Source of the DNA: Solibacillus sp040274725
GTDB taxonomy: Bacteria; Bacillota; Bacilli; Bacillales_A; Planococcaceae
Direction: 5' to 3'
DNA: 64,000 nucleotides
Assembly (NCBI GenBank): GCA_040274725.1
Contig: JBEMAQ010000002.1
Span: 62,001-126,000, forward strand
Each line of letters opens with the position of its first letter. Position 1 is the stretch's first letter. The notes beneath the pieces are model-generated. The model saw only the letters and a program-made list of their open reading frames with translations. It ran no database searches and was not told where the DNA came from. Position numbers and translations under genes: made by a program. Below, in pieces: positions 9,327-18,178 of the stretch.

Positions 9327-9405
9327 CTCCTTTTAAAAGGAGAATGACCGTATAAACAATACGCTCCCCCTGCAAACTTTGTGCAGGCGGAGCGTTTTTT
9401 TTATT
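9324..9405 (+). promoter_or_regulatory. CTP-sensing pyrG leader attenuator
   Basis: The predicted transcript starts GGGCTCC. An attenuator hairpin follows: CGCTCC-CCCTGCA on the left (from 9362) pairs with TGCAGG-CGGAGCG on the right (ending 9394), then eight Ts. In B. subtilis, low CTP causes slippage at the GGGC start, adding extra Gs that pair with the C/U-rich left arm and block the terminator. Here the left arm holds a run of five Cs, the expected partner for such a poly-G end. A short palindrome (CTCCTTTTAAAAGGAG, 9327-9342) lies between. The mechanism is known from B. subtilis; its use here is inferred from sequence match. Confidence 0.85.
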
Positions 9406-9555
9406 TTTCGAACGTTTTTTATTGAATCGTTCACTAGTTTTAGGGAAAAGTGCCAAGAGAACAGAAACTTATTTAGCTTCGAATTCATTGCAACTAAGCA
9501 ATGGTCTCAAGCTTTTCTTATTTTAAGCACAAAGGCAATAAGGAGGAATTTTGCA

Positions 9556-11160
9556 ATGACAAAATATATTTTCGTAACAGGTGGCGTAGTATCGTCACTA
9601 GGTAAAGGGATTGTAGCAGCTTCACTAGGTCGTTTACTTAAAAATCGTGGTCTTGAAGTAACAATCCAAAAATTTGACCCGTATTTAAACATCGATCCAG
9701 GTACAATGAGCCCTTACCAGCACGGTGAGGTTTTCGTAACAGATGACGGCGCAGAGGCAGACTTAGACTTAGGTCACTATGAGCGCTTCATCGACATTAA
9801 CCTTGGGAAGCACTCAACTGTTACTTCTGGTAAAGTGTACCAATCTGTACTGAACAAAGAGCGCCGTGGTGATTATAATGGTGGTACAGTACAAGTAATT
9901 CCTCACGTAACAAATGAAATTAAAGACCGTGTACAACGCGCTGGTCGCGAAACGTCTGCTGATGTCGTAATTACTGAAATTGGTGGGACAGTTGGTGACT
10001 TCGAATCACTGTCATTCTTAGAAGCAATTCGTCAAATGCGTCGTGATTTAGGTCACAATAATGTAGCATACATTCACTGTACATTAATGCCATACATTGC
10101 AGCAGCGGGTGAAATGAAAACAAAACCGACACAGCACTCTGTAAAAGAGTTACGTTCTTTAGGTATTCAGCCAAACGTGATTGTCTTACGTACAGAGCAA
10201 CCGGTTCCTCAAGATATGAAGGACAAAATCGCTTTATTCTGTGACGTGCGCTCAGAAGAGATTATTGAGTCTCGTGACGTGGAACATTTATATGAAGTAC
10301 CACTAAACTTACATGCGCAAGGCTTTGATCAGATCGTTCTTGACCATTTTGGCATTAAAGCACCAAAAGCGGATATGGAAGATTGGAAAGATCTTGTACA
10401 TTTAGTAAAGAATTTAGAGCACAAAACACGTATTGCATTAGTTGGTAAATATGTAGAATTGCAAGATGCTTACATTTCTGTAGTAGAAGCATTAAAACAT
10501 GCTGGTTATGTATACAACTCAGATATCGAAATTGACTGGGTAAATGCAGAGCACGTAACAGCTGATAATGTTGCAGAATTACTTGGTGAGGCAGACGGAA
10601 TTTTAGTACCAGGTGGCTTCGGTGATCGCGGTGTTGAAGGTAAAATCGAAGCAATCCGCTACGCACGTGAGAACGACGTACCATTCTTCGGTATTTGCTT
10701 AGGTATGCAGCTTGCGACAGTTGAATTTGCACGTAACGTACTAAAATTAGACGGTGCACATTCTACAGAGCTAGACAAAGACACAAAATACCCAATTATC
10801 GACTTCTTACCAGATCAATCGGAAGATACAGATTTAGGTGGTACATTACGTCTTGGTCTATATCCATGTAAATTAAAAGAAGGTTCAGTTGCACGCGCAG
10901 CTTACAACGACGAAGCACTTGTTTATGAGCGTCACCGTCACCGTTACGAGTTCAATAACGAATTCCGTGAAGCGATGGAAGCAGCAGGTCTTGTCTTCTC
11001 AGGCGTATCTCCTGACAACAAACTTGTTGAAATTATCGAATTACCAGAGAAGAAATTCTTCGTTGCTGGTCAATTCCACCCAGAATTAATTTCTCGCCCA
11101 CAACGTCCACAGCCATTATTCGAACAATTCGTAGGCGCAGCGTTTGCGAATCGTAAATAA
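9556..11160 (+). CDS. pyrG: CTP synthase
   Basis: Converts UTP to CTP using glutamine and ATP. 534 residues, the normal length. The N-terminal synthetase domain begins MTKYIFVTGGVVSSLGKGI (P-loop) and carries the DPYLNIDPGTMSP segment. The C-terminal class I glutamine amidotransferase domain has the nucleophile Cys at about 381 in GICLGMQLA and the His/Glu pair in GQFHPE. ATG 9556 sits behind AGGAGG; frames extending further upstream would read through the attenuator and are rejected. Expression is controlled by the leader at 9324. Confidence 0.98.
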   Translation: MTKYIFVTGGVVSSLGKGIVAASLGRLLKNRGLEVTIQKFDPYLNIDPGTMSPYQHGEVFVTDDGAEADLDLGHYERFIDINLGKHSTVTSGKVYQSVLNKERRGDYNGGTVQVIPHVTNEIKDRVQRAGRETSADVVITEIGGTVGDFESLSFLEAIRQMRRDLGHNNVAYIHCTLMPYIAAAGEMKTKPTQHSVKELRSLGIQPNVIVLRTEQPVPQDMKDKIALFCDVRSEEIIESRDVEHLYEVPLNLHAQGFDQIVLDHFGIKAPKADMEDWKDLVHLVKNLEHKTRIALVGKYVELQDAYISVVEALKHAGYVYNSDIEIDWVNAEHVTADNVAELLGEADGILVPGGFGDRGVEGKIEAIRYARENDVPFFGICLGMQLATVEFARNVLKLDGAHSTELDKDTKYPIIDFLPDQSEDTDLGGTLRLGLYPCKLKEGSVARAAYNDEALVYERHRHRYEFNNEFREAMEAAGLVFSGVSPDNKLVEIIELPEKKFFVAGQFHPELISRPQRPQPLFEQFVGAAFANRK

Positions 11161-11167
11161 TAAATGA

Positions 11168-11203
11168 AAAAACAGCCTTACCAATTACGGTAAGGCTGTT
11201 TTT
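11168..11203. terminator. Bidirectional terminator between pyrG and the DUF2529 gene
   Basis: AACAGCCTTACC pairs with GGTAAGGCTGTT across a six-base loop. It is flanked by A-rich sequence on the left and T-rich on the right, so it can end transcription from both converging genes. Confidence 0.9.
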
Positions 11204-11209
11204 AATGGA

Positions 11210-11773
11210 TTAAATCGTTGGAAAAGCAGACTCGCCTTCTAACTCATCATCTTCATCACTAATCATTTCATCATATTCCATTTTAATCGCCTCATAAATA
11301 AAGAGTGCAGCGATTAAATGTGGCATCACGATGCGCTCGCCAAGCTTTGTTGGGTGCGGTAGGATTCCGCCACGCATTTTTAAGCTAATGTATGTGTAAG
11401 CAAGCTCGCTTAGCTCGTTTTCAGCGCTAGCTACTTCACTTGCAACAGCAGAAAACGGAATGAACGTATTATTTAATTGCTGTGCGAGCGCGATTGCTTC
11501 TGCATCTTGTCCGCTACGCGTGAAAAGAATGACACGGTCAGCCTCTTCAATAGTTGTTTCTGGCGTCCATTTTGCAGCATTCACAAACGGTTCAGCGCTC
11601 GTTAACGCATTGTGAACAAGCGCTTCAAATTCACCGAAACCAGCAAAATAAACAATCCCTTGTCCAATAGTAGCTTGCGCAAGCAGGCGTGCAGTTTCTT
11701 CAACAGCACCTTCTTCGGATTGCTGGATACGCTGCAGTAACCCTGTTAATTGTGTAGTTAAAATTTTCGACAT
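11210..11773 (-). CDS. ywjG: DUF2529 family protein (YwjG-like)
   Basis: 187-residue protein of unknown function, recognised as the YwjG/DUF2529 family by its start (MSKILTTQLTGLLQRI), its SIS-like fold pattern (GIVYFAGFGEFEAL, then VILFTRSGQDAEA) and its position between pyrG and spo0F as in B. subtilis. The sugar-isomerase-like pattern suggests binding of a phosphosugar or nucleotide, but no activity can be assigned. The C-terminus is acidic (ISDEDDELEGE). It is on the opposite strand to its neighbours and divergent from spo0F. A good Shine-Dalgarno (AGGTGG on the minus strand) precedes the start. Confidence 0.85.
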   Translation of the reverse strand: MSKILTTQLTGLLQRIQQSEEGAVEETARLLAQATIGQGIVYFAGFGEFEALVHNALTSAEPFVNAAKWTPETTIEEADRVILFTRSGQDAEAIALAQQLNNTFIPFSAVASEVASAENELSELAYTYISLKMRGGILPHPTKLGERIVMPHLIAALFIYEAIKMEYDEMISDEDDELEGESAFPTI

Positions 11774-11843
11774 AATTCCACCTCTCGTTTTATTATAGAA
11801 GTTGGTGTATGAAAAAGCAAAATGCTAAATTTGTTACAAAAAT

Positions 11844-11870
11844 GCAGGAAATATGAAATAATAGGCGAAC
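11844..11870 (+). promoter_or_regulatory. Candidate sigma-H promoter for spo0F
   Basis: GCAGGAAAT (11844-11852) matches the sigma-H -35 pattern RnAGGAwww. After 11 bases comes GGCGAAC (11864-11870), six of seven matches to the -10 pattern RnnGAAT. B. subtilis spo0F is known to use sigma-H. The distance to the spo0F start is 43 bases. Confidence 0.6.
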
Positions 11871-11913
11871 TATATTACTTACAAATATAACGGAAAAACG
11901 AGGGGAAATAGAA

Positions 11914-12276
11914 ATGAAAGAAATATTAGTTGTAGACGATCAGCAAGGAATTCGGCTGTTATTAAAAGAGGTTTTTAAAAAGGAGGGCTACACCATTCAT
12001 TTAGCAGCGAATGGTTTGGATGCCCTGCGAATTGTTGACGAGCACGCCATTGATTGTGTGTTGCTCGATATGAAAATCCCTGGGATGGACGGATTAGAAA
12101 TATTAAAAAGGCTAAAAGAGCAAAAAGCGCATGTACCAGTTGTAATGATGACAGCATTTAGCGAACAAGATTTAATTGATTGCGCAAAAAATTTAGGGGC
12201 AGAACGTTTTTTCACAAAGCCGTTTAATATTTTTGATATTCGAAATGAAGTGAAAATGATTTTAGGGGATTCCTAA
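11914..12276 (+). CDS. spo0F: Sporulation response regulator Spo0F
   Basis: Single-domain receiver of the sporulation phosphorelay: takes phosphate from sensor kinases and passes it via Spo0B to Spo0A. At 120 residues it has no output domain. The acidic pair Asp8-Asp9 (VVDDQQGIR), the phosphorylated Asp52 in LLDMKIPGMDG, Thr80 and Lys102 (TKPFNIFDIR) are all present. The QGIRLLL stretch and neighbour fbaA are characteristic of Spo0F. A Shine-Dalgarno-like GAGGGG lies upstream and a sigma-H-like promoter at 11844. It is transcribed alone, with a terminator at 12290. Confidence 0.97.
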   Translation: MKEILVVDDQQGIRLLLKEVFKKEGYTIHLAANGLDALRIVDEHAIDCVLLDMKIPGMDGLEILKRLKEQKAHVPVVMMTAFSEQDLIDCAKNLGAERFFTKPFNIFDIRNEVKMILGDS

Positions 12277-12289
12277 TACAAATACGATG

Positions 12290-12327
12290 CTCACTGTTCA
12301 ATAGGCTTTTCAGAACAGTGGGTTTTT
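12290..12327 (+). terminator. Terminator after spo0F
   Basis: CACTGTTC (from 12292) pairs with GAACAGTG (ending 12320), extended by outer C-G and T-G pairs. GGTTTTT follows. Confidence 0.8.
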
Positions 12328-12389
12328 GGTATGATAACAGTGAATATTTTTCATAAATAATTCATCTATCTTCGAGGAGGATTTTTATA

Positions 12390-13244
12390 ATGGCGTTAGT
12401 TTCAATGAAAGAAATGTTAATCAAAGCAAAAGCTGAAGGGTATGCAGTTGGTCAATTCAACATTAACAACTTAGAATGGACGCAAGCTATTTTAGCAGCA
12501 GCACAAGAAGAAAATTCACCAGTTATTTTAGGTGTTTCTGAAGGCGCTGGAAAATACATGGGCGGTTTCTACACAGTTGTAAAAATCGTTGAAGGTTTAA
12601 TGAAAGACATGAGCATTACAGTGCCAGTAGCGATTCACTTAGATCATGGTTCAAGCTTTGCAAAATGTAAGGAAGCAATTGATGCAGGATTCACATCTGT
12701 AATGATTGACGCTTCACATTATCCATTCGAAGAAAATGTAGCAACAACAAAAGAAGTAGTAGAATACGCACACGCTCGTAACGTATCTGTAGAAGCGGAG
12801 CTTGGAACAGTTGGCGGCGAAGAAGATGGCGTAATCGGCGGCATCATGTATGCAGATCCACAAGAATGCAAAAACTTAGTAGAAGCAACAGGCATTGACT
12901 GCTTAGCACCAGCACTTGGTTCAGTACACGGACCATACAAAGGTGAGCCAAACTTAGGCTTTGTTGAAATGGAAGAAATTTCTAAATTAGCAGACTTACC
13001 ATTAGTATTACACGGTGGTACAGGTATCCCAACAAAAGATATTCAACGTTCAGTTTCTTTAGGGACAGCAAAAATTAACGTAAACACAGAAAATCAAATT
13101 GAAGCAACAAAAGTGATTCGTGCGTTTTTAGAGAATGATTCAAAAACATATGACCCACGTAAATATTTAGGCCCTGCTCGCGAAGCAATTAAAAACACAG
13201 TAATCGGCAAAATGCGCGAATTTGGTAGCTCACAAAAGGCTTAA
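12390..13244 (+). CDS. fbaA: Class II fructose-bisphosphate aldolase
   Basis: Zinc-dependent cleavage/condensation of fructose-1,6-bisphosphate in glycolysis and gluconeogenesis. 284 residues, normal for the family. Metal and substrate residues are visible: HLDHGSSF (active-site Asp and zinc His), EAELGTVGG, the GSVHGPYKG loop and VLHGGTGIP with the third zinc His. The ATG follows GAGGAGG. Codon use is strongly biased to highly expressed codons. It is flanked by terminators, so it is probably transcribed alone from a promoter in the 60 bases upstream. Confidence 0.98.
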   Translation: MALVSMKEMLIKAKAEGYAVGQFNINNLEWTQAILAAAQEENSPVILGVSEGAGKYMGGFYTVVKIVEGLMKDMSITVPVAIHLDHGSSFAKCKEAIDAGFTSVMIDASHYPFEENVATTKEVVEYAHARNVSVEAELGTVGGEEDGVIGGIMYADPQECKNLVEATGIDCLAPALGSVHGPYKGEPNLGFVEMEEISKLADLPLVLHGGTGIPTKDIQRSVSLGTAKINVNTENQIEATKVIRAFLENDSKTYDPRKYLGPAREAIKNTVIGKMREFGSSQKA

Positions 13245-13355
13245 TTGGAACTTAAGCTATTTGAAGTGTGCAAGCAACCGCGTTAGCCCCTCAAAGTGCT
13301 TGATGCTCACTCGGGGCGAACCGAGCGACTTAACCTTTTCTTAATAACCTTTAGC

Positions 13356-13390
13356 CAAGAGAAGCGTCGATCCGGCCTTCTCTTGCTTTA
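13356..13390 (+). terminator. Hairpin terminator after fbaA
   Basis: CAAGAGAAG (13356-13364) pairs with CTTCTCTTG (13377-13385). A short, interrupted T-run (CTTTAT) follows, so termination may be partial and the transaldolase gene may receive read-through. A smaller hairpin, CTCGG/CCGAG, lies at 13308-13323. Confidence 0.65.
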
Positions 13391-13460
13391 TGAACATAGC
13401 CTTTTGGGTAGAATACTCAAAAATAGTACGGATTATAATAATTAGGAGGATTTATCCAAT

Positions 13461-14111
13461 ATGAAATTTTTCATCGATACAGCAAACTTTGAAGATATTA
13501 AAGAAGCCTACAACTGGGGGATTTTATCAGGTGTAACAACAAACCCATCACTTGTAGCAAAAGAGCCAGGTGTCAATTTCCATGACCGTCTACGTGAAAT
13601 TGCTGAATTAGTAAATGGTTCTGTTTCTGGTGAAGTGATTTCATTAGACGCAGAAGGCATGATTCGTGAAGGGGAAGAGCTAGCAGCCATTCACCCAAAT
13701 ATTACAGTAAAATTACCAATGACACCAGCGGGTTTACAAGCTTGCCGCCATTTTGCAAATAAAGGCATTAAAACAAACGTGACATTAATATTCTCAGCAA
13801 ACCAAGCATTACTTGCGGCGCGTGCTGGGGCAACGTTTGTATCACCATTCCTTGGTCGTCTTGATGATATTGGGCAAGACGGTGTGGAGCTAATCCGTGA
13901 AATCGCTGAAATTTTTGCGATTCATGACATTCCAACAGAAATTATTGCGGCGTCAATTCGTCACCCACAACATATTACACAAGCTGCATTAGCAGGTGCG
14001 CATATTGCAACAACACCTTTCAACGTATTACAACAATTATTCAAACATCCGTTAACTGAAAAAGGGATTGAAGGATTTTTAGCGGATTGGGCGAAGCGTG
14101 AAGGGAAATAA
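13461..14111 (+). CDS. Transaldolase-like protein (fructose-6-phosphate aldolase family)
   Basis: Short transaldolase of 216 residues (TalC/FSA/YwjH type). It starts MKFFIDTANFEDIKEA and contains SGVTTNPSL and the Schiff-base lysine in ITVKLPMTPAGL. The C-terminus ends in the family pattern FLADWAK. Members either transfer dihydroxyacetone units in the pentose phosphate pathway or cleave fructose 6-phosphate; in Bacilli the transaldolase role is usually assigned. Its place after fbaA and before murA2 is conserved with B. subtilis ywjH. Shine-Dalgarno AGGAGG precedes the ATG. The 216-base gap upstream contains only hairpins. Confidence 0.93.
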   Translation: MKFFIDTANFEDIKEAYNWGILSGVTTNPSLVAKEPGVNFHDRLREIAELVNGSVSGEVISLDAEGMIREGEELAAIHPNITVKLPMTPAGLQACRHFANKGIKTNVTLIFSANQALLAARAGATFVSPFLGRLDDIGQDGVELIREIAEIFAIHDIPTEIIAASIRHPQHITQAALAGAHIATTPFNVLQQLFKHPLTEKGIEGFLADWAKREGK

Positions 14112-14164
14112 TAACTAGAAGCGTGAACACGCAATATTTGTCCAATCGTAAGGAGAACGCAAAA

Positions 14165-15433
14165 ATGGATGTTTATAAAATCAGGGGCGGCAATCGCCTA
14201 AAAGGTACAGTAACAGTGAGTGGTGCAAAAAATAGTGCAGTAGCCTTAATTCCGGCATCAATCTTGGCGGATTCACCTGTCACGATTGGCGGTATTCCGG
14301 AAATTTCGGATGCGTGGACACTAAAGGCATTACTCGAAGAAGTTGGTGGCGAGGTAACGTTTGAGAACGGGAAAATGATAATTGACCCGTCGGAAATGGT
14401 TGCCATGCCAATGCCAAACGGCAACGTCAAGAAATTGCGTGCGTCGTATTATTTAATGGGTGCCATGCTTGGTCGTTTCAAGCAGGCAGTTATCGGTTTA
14501 CCGGGCGGCTGTTTCTTAGGACCACGTCCAATTGATCAACATATTAAAGGCTTTGAGGCACTTGGTGCAAAAGTGACGAATGAGCATGGTGCCATTTATT
14601 TGCGTGCTGACGAGCTACGCGGCGCAAAAATTTATTTAGACGTGGCGAGCGTTGGGGCGACGATTAATATTATGCTTGCAGCGGTGCGCGCAACGGGACG
14701 TACAGTCATTGAAAATGCAGCGAAAGAACCAGAAATCATTGATGTAGCGACACTGCTGACAAATATGGGTGCGAAAATTAAAGGTGCAGGTACGAGTGTT
14801 ATTCGTATTGATGGCGTAGATGAGCTTCACGGCACGAAGCATACAATTATTCCAGACCGTATTGAAGCCGCGACATTTATGATTATGGCAGCTGCGATGG
14901 GTGACGGTGTAGTAATCGATAACGTCATTCCATTGCATTTAGAAGCGGTCACAGCAAAGCTTCGTGAAATGGGTGTACAGGTAGAGGAGGATGAAGAAAG
15001 TATCTTCATTCCAAAGCAGGGCGATTTGCAAGGTGTTGATGTGAAAACACTTGTGTATCCTGGCTTTCCAACTGATGTACAGCAACCTTTATCTGTATTA
15101 ATGACGCAAGCAGCGGGTACATCGATGGTAACCGATACAATTTATTCAGCGCGTTTTAAGCATATTGACGAGGTGCGTCGTATGAATGCGAAGGCACGTG
15201 TGGAAGGAAATACAGCGATTATTCAAGGGCCTGCTTCACTTGAGGGCGCGAAGGTGACGGCAACAGATTTACGTGCCGGTGCGGCGTTAGTATTAGCTGG
15301 GTTACTAGCAAAAGGCGAAACAGAAATTCACGACATTTATCATATTGAACGTGGCTATAGCTCATTAATCGAAAAATTATGTGGCTTAGGCGCAGATATT
15401 CGACGTGAGGCAATTGATGTTGTGAAAAAGTAA
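14165..15433 (+). CDS. murAB: UDP-GlcNAc 1-carboxyvinyltransferase, paralogue 2
   Basis: First committed step of peptidoglycan synthesis: transfers enolpyruvate from PEP to UDP-GlcNAc. 422 residues; the catalytic Cys is residue 116 in LPGGCFLGPRP, and GAKNS at 21-25 binds substrate. The variant CFLGPRPIDQH identifies it as the MurA2/MurZ paralogue; the main MurA is at 40755. The ATG at 14165 follows AAGGAG; an upstream in-frame start at 14123 would add 14 non-conserved residues. Gene order fbaA, transaldolase-like, murA2, glpX, rho is that of B. subtilis. Confidence 0.95.
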   Translation: MDVYKIRGGNRLKGTVTVSGAKNSAVALIPASILADSPVTIGGIPEISDAWTLKALLEEVGGEVTFENGKMIIDPSEMVAMPMPNGNVKKLRASYYLMGAMLGRFKQAVIGLPGGCFLGPRPIDQHIKGFEALGAKVTNEHGAIYLRADELRGAKIYLDVASVGATINIMLAAVRATGRTVIENAAKEPEIIDVATLLTNMGAKIKGAGTSVIRIDGVDELHGTKHTIIPDRIEAATFMIMAAAMGDGVVIDNVIPLHLEAVTAKLREMGVQVEEDEESIFIPKQGDLQGVDVKTLVYPGFPTDVQQPLSVLMTQAAGTSMVTDTIYSARFKHIDEVRRMNAKARVEGNTAIIQGPASLEGAKVTATDLRAGAALVLAGLLAKGETEIHDIYHIERGYSSLIEKLCGLGADIRREAIDVVKK

Positions 15434-15571
15434 ACGGCTTTATTTTGTATAACACATTAGACCGTTTGTATGTCAAAAAGTATGTTACAATAGAAGAAGA
15501 ATCTTTTTGAATGAAAATTGTAAAAACAATTGAAATTCGAAGCGTTAACCGATAACAGGAGGCAATAGATT

Positions 15572-16528
15572 ATGGAACGTAGTTTATCAATGGAAGTCGT
15601 TCGTGTAACAGAGGCAGCAGCAATCGCTTCAGCGAAATGGATGGGACGCGGACAAAAAATCGAGGCAGATGACGCAGCAACAACAGCAATGCGTGTGATG
15701 TTCGATACAATTCCAATGCATGCAACAGTAGTAATTGGTGAGGGAGAAATGGACGAGGCGCCAATGCTTTATATTGGTGAAGAGTTAGGTCTTCGTAACG
15801 GTGGGCCAGAAGTGGATATCGCAGTAGATCCACTTGAAGGCACAAACATTGTTGCAAAAGGAACGAACGGTGCAATGACAGTTCTTGCAATTGCAGACCG
15901 TGGTAACCTTTTAAATGCACCTGATATGTACATGGATAAAATCGCAGTTGGCCCAGAAGCAGCAGGCAAAATCGATATTAACGCTTCTGTAACATATAAC
16001 TTACTACAAGTAGCGAAAGCAAAAAATAAAGATATTTCGGACGTTGTGGCGACACTTCTTGATCGTCCACGTCACCAAGCAATCGTTGATGAAATTCGCG
16101 AGGCGGGTGCACGTATTAAATTCATCCAAGATGGTGATGTTGGTGCAGCAATCAACACAGCATTCGATGAAACAGGTATCGACATTATGTTCGGTATGGG
16201 CGGCGCACCAGAAGGCGTTATTTCAGCAGTAGCACTTAAATGCTTAGGTGGTGACTTCCAAGCGAAGTTAGTACCAGAAGACGATGCACAACTTGAACGT
16301 TGTAAGGCAATGGGCATTGATGTAGATAAAGTATTATTACTGGATGACTTAGTAAAAGGCGACGACGCAATTTTTGCAGCGACAGCTGTAACAGACTCAG
16401 AGCTTTTACGCGGCGTGCAGTACAAAGGTGCATATGCATTAACACACTCAGTGGTTATGCGTGCAAAAACTGGTACGGTTCGTTTCATCGAAGGCCGTCA
16501 CAGCATCGAGAAAAAACCTCGTTATTAA
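15572..16528 (+). CDS. glpX: Class II fructose-1,6-bisphosphatase (GlpX)
   Basis: Hydrolyses fructose-1,6-bisphosphate to fructose 6-phosphate in gluconeogenesis. 318 residues. The metal-binding motifs are clear: IGEGEMDEAPML and DIAVDPLEGTN (the DPLEGT of the inositol-monophosphatase superfamily), plus GMGGAPEGVISA in the C-terminal part. The ATG follows ACAGGAGG. Located between murA2 and rho as in B. subtilis ywjI. A terminator at 16543 separates it from rho. Confidence 0.97.
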   Translation: MERSLSMEVVRVTEAAAIASAKWMGRGQKIEADDAATTAMRVMFDTIPMHATVVIGEGEMDEAPMLYIGEELGLRNGGPEVDIAVDPLEGTNIVAKGTNGAMTVLAIADRGNLLNAPDMYMDKIAVGPEAAGKIDINASVTYNLLQVAKAKNKDISDVVATLLDRPRHQAIVDEIREAGARIKFIQDGDVGAAINTAFDETGIDIMFGMGGAPEGVISAVALKCLGGDFQAKLVPEDDAQLERCKAMGIDVDKVLLLDDLVKGDDAIFAATAVTDSELLRGVQYKGAYALTHSVVMRAKTGTVRFIEGRHSIEKKPRY

Positions 16529-16542
16529 TGGACAGTGAAGTA

Positions 16543-16582
16543 ATCTATCATTTTGAATTTATTCGAAATGGTAGATTTTTCT
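16543..16582 (+). terminator. Terminator after glpX
   Basis: ATCTATCATTT pairs with AAATGGTAGAT (one G-T pair), ending 16576. Five Ts follow. Confidence 0.8.
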
Positions 16583-16617
16583 TTCACTATGTACAAAAAA
16601 ACTTCTCTCGCACAAAC

Positions 16618-16664
16618 TTGTGTGGCATGTTATCCTTACTTATATTGCTAGTTTTCTGACTAGC
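16618..16664 (+). promoter_or_regulatory. rho promoter and start-site palindrome
   Basis: TTGTGT (16618-16623), 17 bases, TATATT (16641-16646). Immediately downstream, GCTAGT and ACTAGC (16647-16664) form a six-base-arm palindrome overlapping the expected start site. This could act as an operator or 5' hairpin. The leader to the rho ATG is about 55 bases. Confidence 0.55.
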
Positions 16665-16706
16665 ACACCCCATCTTCTTAAAAAACTTTTAGACTGGAGA
16701 TAATCT

Positions 16707-17990
16707 ATGGCAGTATTAACAATTGCGCAATTAGAAGAGATGACGCTAAAGGAATTATATGCTTTAGCCAAACAATCAAAACTTTCAAATTACAGCAAGC
16801 TAAATAAAAAAGAATTAATTTATGCAATTTTAAAGGGACAATCAGAGCTTGAGGGCTATTTCTTTATGGAAGGTGTTCTTGAAATTGTGTCGCAGGAGGG
16901 CTTTGGCTTCCTACGTCCAATCAACTATTCCCCTTCAAAAGAGGATATTTATATTTCAGCGTCACAAATCCGCCGTTTTGACTTGCGTAACGGGGATAAA
17001 GTAACAGGTAAAGTACGTCCACCGAAAGAAAATGAGCGTTACTACGGTTTACTACAAGTGCAGGCAGTAAACGGGGTAGACCCAGAAGTCGCAAAAGAGC
17101 GCGTCCACTTCCCAGCCCTTACACCACTTTATCCAGATCGTCACATTAAATTAGAAACAACATCCAACAAAATTTCAACACGTATTATGGATTTAGTCGC
17201 ACCAGTTGGCTTTGGTCAACGTGGTTTAATCGTTGCGCCGCCAAAAGCGGGGAAAACGTCGCTACTTAAAGAAATTGCCAACGCAATTACGACGAATCAC
17301 CCAGAGGCGGAGTTAATCGTGCTACTAATTGATGAGCGTCCAGAAGAGGTAACAGATATTGAGCGTTCTGTTAATGCAGACGTTGTATCCTCAACATTTG
17401 ATGAAGTACCAGAAAACCATGTAAAAGTGGCCGAAATGGTACTTGAGCGTGCGCGTCGTTTAGTCGAACACAAGCGTGATGTCATTATTTTAATGGACTC
17501 AATCACACGTCTTGCACGTGCATATAACTTAGTGGTACCAGCGAGTGGTCGTACGTTGTCAGGTGGTATTGACCCAGCCGCATTCCACCGTCCGAAGCGT
17601 TTCTTCGGCTCGGCACGTAATATTGAGGAGGGCGGTAGCTTAACGATTTTAGCGACTGCACTTATTGATACAGGTAGCCGTATGGATGAGGTTATTTATG
17701 AAGAGTTCAAAGGAACAGGTAACTTAGAGCTTCACTTAGACCGTAACTTAGCAGAGCGCCGTATCTTCCCAGCGATGGATATTCGCCGCTCAGGCACGCG
17801 TAAAGAGGAGCTGCTTATTCCGAAAGACCAGCTAGAGAAATTATGGGCCATCCGTAAAACATTTAGTGATTCATCAGACTTCGCCGAAAAATTCCTACGC
17901 AAATTACGCACAACGGAATCAAACGAGGAATTTTTCGAAAAGCTTGATGCCAACATGAAAAAAGCGACGAACGGTAAAGGGTTACTTTAA
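16707..17990 (+). CDS. rho: Transcription termination factor Rho
   Basis: Hexameric RNA helicase that ends transcription at untranslated RNA. 427 residues. N-terminal SAP-like region (about 1-50, LKELYALAKQSKLSNYSKLNK), cold-shock-like RNA-binding domain (about 50-125, with GFGFLRP), then the RecA-type ATPase with Walker A PPKAGKTS and Walker B VIILMDSITRLARAYN. The loop GRTLSGGIDPAAFHRPKRFFG is the Rho Q/R loop signature. No insertion domain is present, unlike some high-GC relatives. A terminator follows at 18003. Confidence 0.98.
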   Translation: MAVLTIAQLEEMTLKELYALAKQSKLSNYSKLNKKELIYAILKGQSELEGYFFMEGVLEIVSQEGFGFLRPINYSPSKEDIYISASQIRRFDLRNGDKVTGKVRPPKENERYYGLLQVQAVNGVDPEVAKERVHFPALTPLYPDRHIKLETTSNKISTRIMDLVAPVGFGQRGLIVAPPKAGKTSLLKEIANAITTNHPEAELIVLLIDERPEEVTDIERSVNADVVSSTFDEVPENHVKVAEMVLERARRLVEHKRDVIILMDSITRLARAYNLVVPASGRTLSGGIDPAAFHRPKRFFGSARNIEEGGSLTILATALIDTGSRMDEVIYEEFKGTGNLELHLDRNLAERRIFPAMDIRRSGTRKEELLIPKDQLEKLWAIRKTFSDSSDFAEKFLRKLRTTESNEEFFEKLDANMKKATNGKGLL

Positions 17991-18002
17991 TCATGAGTGA
18001 AT

Positions 18003-18047
18003 ACCATCTTGAGCTAGTAATTTAGCTTAAGGTGGTTTTTTTATTGA
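18003..18047 (+). terminator. Terminator after rho
   Basis: ACCATCTTGAGCTA pairs with TAGCTTAAGGTGGT, followed by a run of seven Ts. It ends the rho transcript 12 bases after the stop codon. Confidence 0.9.
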
Positions 18048-18143
18048 AAAAGTGCGCAGAATTTGAATTAAGGAAGCATATTTTCTTGTGAAAAGCTCGA
18101 TTTAGTACCAAAATCAAATAAAGATTGTTTGAAAACATTCCTC

Positions 18144-18172
18144 TTGCAACACACAAAAAATCTTGCTATACT
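18144..18172 (+). promoter_or_regulatory. rpmE promoter (sigma-A)
   Basis: TTGCAA (18144-18149), 17-base spacer, TATACT (18167-18172). It places the transcript start near 18180, giving a leader of about 128 bases before rpmE. Confidence 0.8.
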
Positions 18173-18178
18173 ATTTCA

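Noticed and set aside
9379..9555. An in-frame N-terminal extension of pyrG of 59 codons.
   Set aside because: It would start inside the attenuator stem; the ATG at 9556 has AGGAGG and gives the normal protein length.
14165..15433. Two murA genes as a sign of recent duplication or transfer.
   Set aside because: MurA1 and MurA2 paralogues at these two map positions are normal in low-GC Gram-positives, and they differ in the catalytic loop.
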